45,449 nucleotides of DNA from Deltaproteobacteria bacterium (GTDB lineage: Bacteria; Desulfobacterota; DSM-4660; Desulfatiglandales; Desulfatiglandaceae), in the NCBI GenBank assembly GCA_019307945.1, contig JAFDIS010000019.1, positions 1 through 45,449 of the forward strand, given 5' to 3'. Under the pieces are notes generated by a model. That model was given only the letters and a program-made list of their open reading frames with translations, had not been told where the DNA came from and did no database searches. Of the stretch, positions 41,541-45,449 are shown one piece after another (position 1 is the stretch's first letter; every line of letters begins with the position of its first letter). Made by a program: the position numbers and the translations under genes.

Positions 41541-42491
41541 TCAGCCCTGCTTGAGGGCCACGATGAGGGAATTGACCTTCTGCCTGGCGTCGTTGAAGAC
41601 ACCGGACAGGTTCAGAGAATGGTTGGCGAAGATGCTGGACGGGTCGCCGTTGAAGACGATCAGGGGCTCGAAGTGGCATCGAGCAAGGTTCTCCAGGATC
41701 TTGTCCAACAGTTTCAAGGAATTCTTGTCCACCAGTACGTCCATGAAGTCCACACGGATGGCGCGAAAGGACTCATAGAGCCCATAGGCCACTCCCTGCG
41801 CGTAGTAGAAGTTGTCGTCCACGCGATACCAGGGGATCTTGACCCGGACCATTTCACTCCCGGCCCGGCCACTGACCTGGGAGTCTTCCGACACTGTAAT
41901 TTCCAGATCGCCGGGGGCATTGATTAACCGGGTGTTCACTCCGCCCATGAGGGAGGCGTATTGGGTCAGCAGTTCGGCCAGGTTATCGGCCCGGGGGTAG
42001 AAAAAAGATCTGCCCGCCTCAAGATTTCGCCTGAAATCGCTGAGTCTTGCGCGGGCGAGTTTCCACTTGCTCTCGGCGCTGGGAAACCACCACTTGTATG
42101 GATCGTTTGAAAGGGCGGTGAAGGCTCCCTCGGCCAAGGGGTCCAGTTTGTCCGTGGTGCGCATCCTGGAAAGATTGTCACGGAGCACCCTGATGTTGTA
42201 GCGGACCACCTCCAGAAGGCCGATCTGGAAATTGGGCATGTTGTCCAGGAGGACCGTGGGCCAAAAGATGTCGTTGGGAAGCCAGTTCTTATACATCATT
42301 TCCACGAGCATCTCATTGACGCGGATGAATGCCTCGCCTTTTACACCGCCTGAAGTTCCCTCAAGCGTCAGTCTCTGTGGTTTGCGGGAGTTGACGGCCA
42401 TCACCACCACCACAAAGACTAAAAAGGCGAGGATGAGGAGGGCTACGAGCCGACCCGTGGCCTTGCCCTTGTGTTTTTGCCGGTTTTCCAT
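41541..42491 (-). CDS. DUF2333 membrane-anchored protein
   Basis: 316 residues from ATG 42491, with GGAGGAGGG upstream. One N-terminal membrane anchor (LVALLILAFLVFVVVVMAV) follows a short basic segment; the rest is a large extracytoplasmic domain. NWLPNDIFWPTVLLDNMPNF and PYKWWFPSAESKWK are typical of the DUF2333 family as I recall it, and VKIPWYRVDDNFYYAQGVA lies near residue 220. Function is unknown. Sharing a promoter with hypA is notable but not explained. Confidence 0.8.
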   Translation of the reverse strand: MENRQKHKGKATGRLVALLILAFLVFVVVVMAVNSRKPQRLTLEGTSGGVKGEAFIRVNEMLVEMMYKNWLPNDIFWPTVLLDNMPNFQIGLLEVVRYNIRVLRDNLSRMRTTDKLDPLAEGAFTALSNDPYKWWFPSAESKWKLARARLSDFRRNLEAGRSFFYPRADNLAELLTQYASLMGGVNTRLINAPGDLEITVSEDSQVSGRAGSEMVRVKIPWYRVDDNFYYAQGVAYGLYESFRAIRVDFMDVLVDKNSLKLLDKILENLARCHFEPLIVFNGDPSSIFANHSLNLSGVFNDARQKVNSLIVALKQG

Positions 42492-42580
42492 CTATTTTCC
42501 CTCCTCCGGCCCCGCCGGGGGTATCCTCCGTGGACCGGAATCGTCTCCCGCCCCGGGACCCGGGACCTTATGATGCCCCG

Positions 42581-42610
42581 ATTCTAAGAGGGGTGCGGGG
42601 CCCTTGTCAA
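42581..42610 (-). promoter_or_regulatory. Sigma70 promoter of the DUF2333-hyp operon
   Basis: Minus-strand TTGACA (42610-42605, perfect), 18-bp spacer, TAGAAT (42586-42581, five of six). The start codon at 42491 is about 90 bp downstream. The -35 box lies just 10 bp beyond the stop of the ASKHA gene. Confidence 0.65.
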
Positions 42611-42619
42611 CATGAGGTT

Positions 42620-44197
42620 TCAGGACCTAACGGTCCCGTGGATCCGGTTCCTGACCGAGGGAAACAGATCAACGTTGGTGTGGGGCAGAAACTTGGCGGC
42701 GCTGAAGAGGTTCATGAATTCCTGGTTTACATTCAGTTCCAGGTAGGTGATGCGGTCCCTTATGCTCAGTGCTTCGTCCCGGTCGGCTGTCCGGAGCAGG
42801 GCCCGGGTTGCGCCCTCGAGCGATGTGTTACCCACGGAGACATAGGTGTCCAGTGGTAGGTCAGGAATCATGCCGATGGTGACCGCCGAGGCGGGATCTA
42901 TATAAGATCCGAAGGTGCCTGCTACATAGAAACGGTTGAGCGCATCGAAGGGAATGCCCACCGTGTTCGTGATGGTGGTGAGGATCGTATACATGGCTGC
43001 CTTGGATCGGATCAGGCCGTCCAGGTCGGTCTGGGCCAGGGTGAGTGGGCCGGGGGCAGCTGATTCCTCCTCCGGGACCACCACCAGATGCGATACGCCG
43101 TCTGATCGAATAAGCCGGTTCCCGCAGCGCTCGGGCACGAATTTACCCCGAAGATCCACCATGCCGGCCAGAAAGAGCTGGGCGGCCAGATCGATGAGGC
43201 CTGATCCGCAAATGCCCACGGGCGGTTGGTCCCCGATGGTGTGGATCCGAAATTCTCCTGAGTCCGGATCGATGGACACCCGATCGATCACTCCGGGGCC
43301 CGCCATCATTCCCATGTCCGCCACTCCCCCTTCCAGGGCGGGACCGGCCGCCCCGGCGCAACCCATGAGCCATTCATCGTTGCCGATCACCACCTCGGCG
43401 TTGGTCCCCACGTCCACGAGCATGGACACTTCATGGTGCCGAGTCATGCCCGATGCCAGGATCCCGGCGATCAAGTCCCCTCCGAAATAGCTCCCCACAT
43501 TGGGAAAGATCAGCACCGGTCCCTCGGGATGGATGGCAACTCCGAGATCCCGGGCCTTCAAGACGGGCGCTCGGTTCACCACGGGGATGTAGGGTTCCCG
43601 GCAGAGCCCGTAAGGGTCCAGGCCGAGGAAGAGGTGGGTCATGGTTGTGTTGCCGGCCATGGAAAGGGCGGAAATTCCTTTCTCTGGGATGCCACATCCC
43701 GCGCCGAGCGCCGAGAGTTCCTCGTTGAGCCTGTCGCGGACCAGGCCCTGTAGCTTTTCCAGACCGCCTTCCCGGGCCGCGAAGTGAATCCTTGTGAGGA
43801 TATCAGTGCCGATTTGGATTTGCGGATTGTGAAAAGATGATTCGGCGAGGATGCGGCCTTCAGCAAGATCCAGGATGCGGACCACTACGGTGGAACTTCC
43901 CAGGTCTACGGACGCGCCGTAAGGTCCCCCGCGCTTCTCCCGGCCCCGAACGTCCACGAGATGCCATGCGCCGCCATCCTCGTAGAGGATCGCCGTTACG
44001 CGAAAATCATTTCGGCGAAGCGTTTCCGAAAGGGTCTTGATCAGGGAAAACGGGATGCGCACATCAGCCGCGTCCATGGCTTTGCGCAGGCCTTTGAGGA
44101 GGCGATCCGTGTCTCCGGTGTTGTCCTTGAGGCTGGGCGGTGAAAGCACTGGGGATACGGCCCGGACCCAACCCTCCTGGTTTTTCCGATGTTCCAT
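42620..44197 (-). CDS. ASKHA-domain (DUF4445/RACo-like) corrinoid activation protein, no ferredoxin domain
   Basis: 525 residues from ATG 44197; an in-frame TGA lies two codons upstream, so no longer form exists. After a ~90-residue linker domain, ASKHA motifs appear: ASVDLGSSTVVVRIL, SMAGNTTMTHLFLGLDP, LVDVGTNAEVVIG, GICGSGLIDLAAQLFL and AGTFGSYIDPASAVTIG. RACo and RamA-type proteins use ATP to reduce Co(II) corrinoids for methyl transfer. They carry an N-terminal [2Fe-2S] or C-terminal ferredoxin module, missing here, so electrons must come from elsewhere or the function differs. Confidence 0.88.
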   Translation of the reverse strand: MEHRKNQEGWVRAVSPVLSPPSLKDNTGDTDRLLKGLRKAMDAADVRIPFSLIKTLSETLRRNDFRVTAILYEDGGAWHLVDVRGREKRGGPYGASVDLGSSTVVVRILDLAEGRILAESSFHNPQIQIGTDILTRIHFAAREGGLEKLQGLVRDRLNEELSALGAGCGIPEKGISALSMAGNTTMTHLFLGLDPYGLCREPYIPVVNRAPVLKARDLGVAIHPEGPVLIFPNVGSYFGGDLIAGILASGMTRHHEVSMLVDVGTNAEVVIGNDEWLMGCAGAAGPALEGGVADMGMMAGPGVIDRVSIDPDSGEFRIHTIGDQPPVGICGSGLIDLAAQLFLAGMVDLRGKFVPERCGNRLIRSDGVSHLVVVPEEESAAPGPLTLAQTDLDGLIRSKAAMYTILTTITNTVGIPFDALNRFYVAGTFGSYIDPASAVTIGMIPDLPLDTYVSVGNTSLEGATRALLRTADRDEALSIRDRITYLELNVNQEFMNLFSAAKFLPHTNVDLFPSVRNRIHGTVRS

Positions 44198-44209
44198 GTT
44201 TCACAAAAT

Positions 44210-44241
44210 CGCCCGCCCCCTGTCACTTCCATGGGCGGGCG
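44210..44241 (-). terminator. Rho-independent terminator of the hybrid kinase gene
   Basis: On the minus strand, CGCCCGCCC (44241-44233) and GGGCGGGCG (44218-44210) form a perfect 9-bp stem with a 14-nt loop, followed by ATTTT. It separates the kinase from the ASKHA gene, whose start is only 13 nt further on, so the stem may also affect that start. Confidence 0.7.
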
Positions 44242-44299
44242 GAGAAGATGCCTCCCTCTTGTCATTGCTTTTCCGTACAACGGGGGGCCCCCGGAGTCT

Positions 44300-45449
<1,150 letters not shown>

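Overview
This 45.4 kb, GC-rich window is ordinary chromosome of an anaerobic deltaproteobacterium (Desulfobacterota-type). That placement is an inference from gene content: a tungsten-type aldehyde:ferredoxin oxidoreductase, NiFe-hydrogenase maturation genes, an Mrp/Mbh-like ion-translocating complex, an ASKHA (RACo/DUF4445-like) corrinoid-reactivation protein, a Fur-FeoA fusion and many two-component sensors. No insertion sequence, phage, CRISPR array, tRNA or rRNA was seen. Decay is limited to two short gene remnants: an M24 peptidase N-terminus and an ADP-ribosylglycohydrolase C-terminus.

Layout. 1-602 (-): cyclic-nucleotide-binding protein cut by the window edge. 603-1232: three 61-bp GC-rich tandem repeats, then a near-perfect sigma70 promoter and a ~200-nt leader. 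1233-4957: a PilZ-like small protein, a tiny winged-helix protein, the M24 remnant, a metallo-beta-lactamase hydrolase, a nitronate monooxygenase/FabK-like flavoprotein and a crotonase. 5048-16880 (-): an HD-GYP phosphodiesterase, then a response regulator/histidine kinase pair followed directly by an eleven-gene Mrp/Mbh-like antiporter cluster (E, F, G, DUF4040, MbhE-B fusion, C, three large antiporter-like subunits and two small membrane proteins), ending in a second cyclic-nucleotide-binding protein. 17319-21739 (+): cvpA, mazG, mtgA and a large Cache/HAMP/PAS sensor kinase whose ATP-binding domain looks dead. 21781-29522: a small Cys-rich protein, plsC, an unknown exported protein, priA, an exported Memo homologue, a TlpA-like thioredoxin, an amidohydrolase and an unknown exported protein.

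29917-35271 is the most distinctive block: an AOR with a protein that may carry a second beta-grasp domain, a MoaD/ThiS-like sulfur carrier on the opposite strand, an E1-like (MoeB/ThiF/HesA) enzyme, an unknown small protein and a second metallo-beta-lactamase. This looks like a cofactor or sulfur-carrier module serving the AOR. 35464-44197: a Fur-FeoA fusion, then a leftward operon DUF2333-hypA-hypB-hypF-hypD-kinase that lacks hypC and hypE, then the ASKHA protein. The window ends inside a hybrid histidine kinase.

Starts were chosen from ribosome-binding sites and family lengths. No database search was possible, so functional names rest on motifs recognised by eye.
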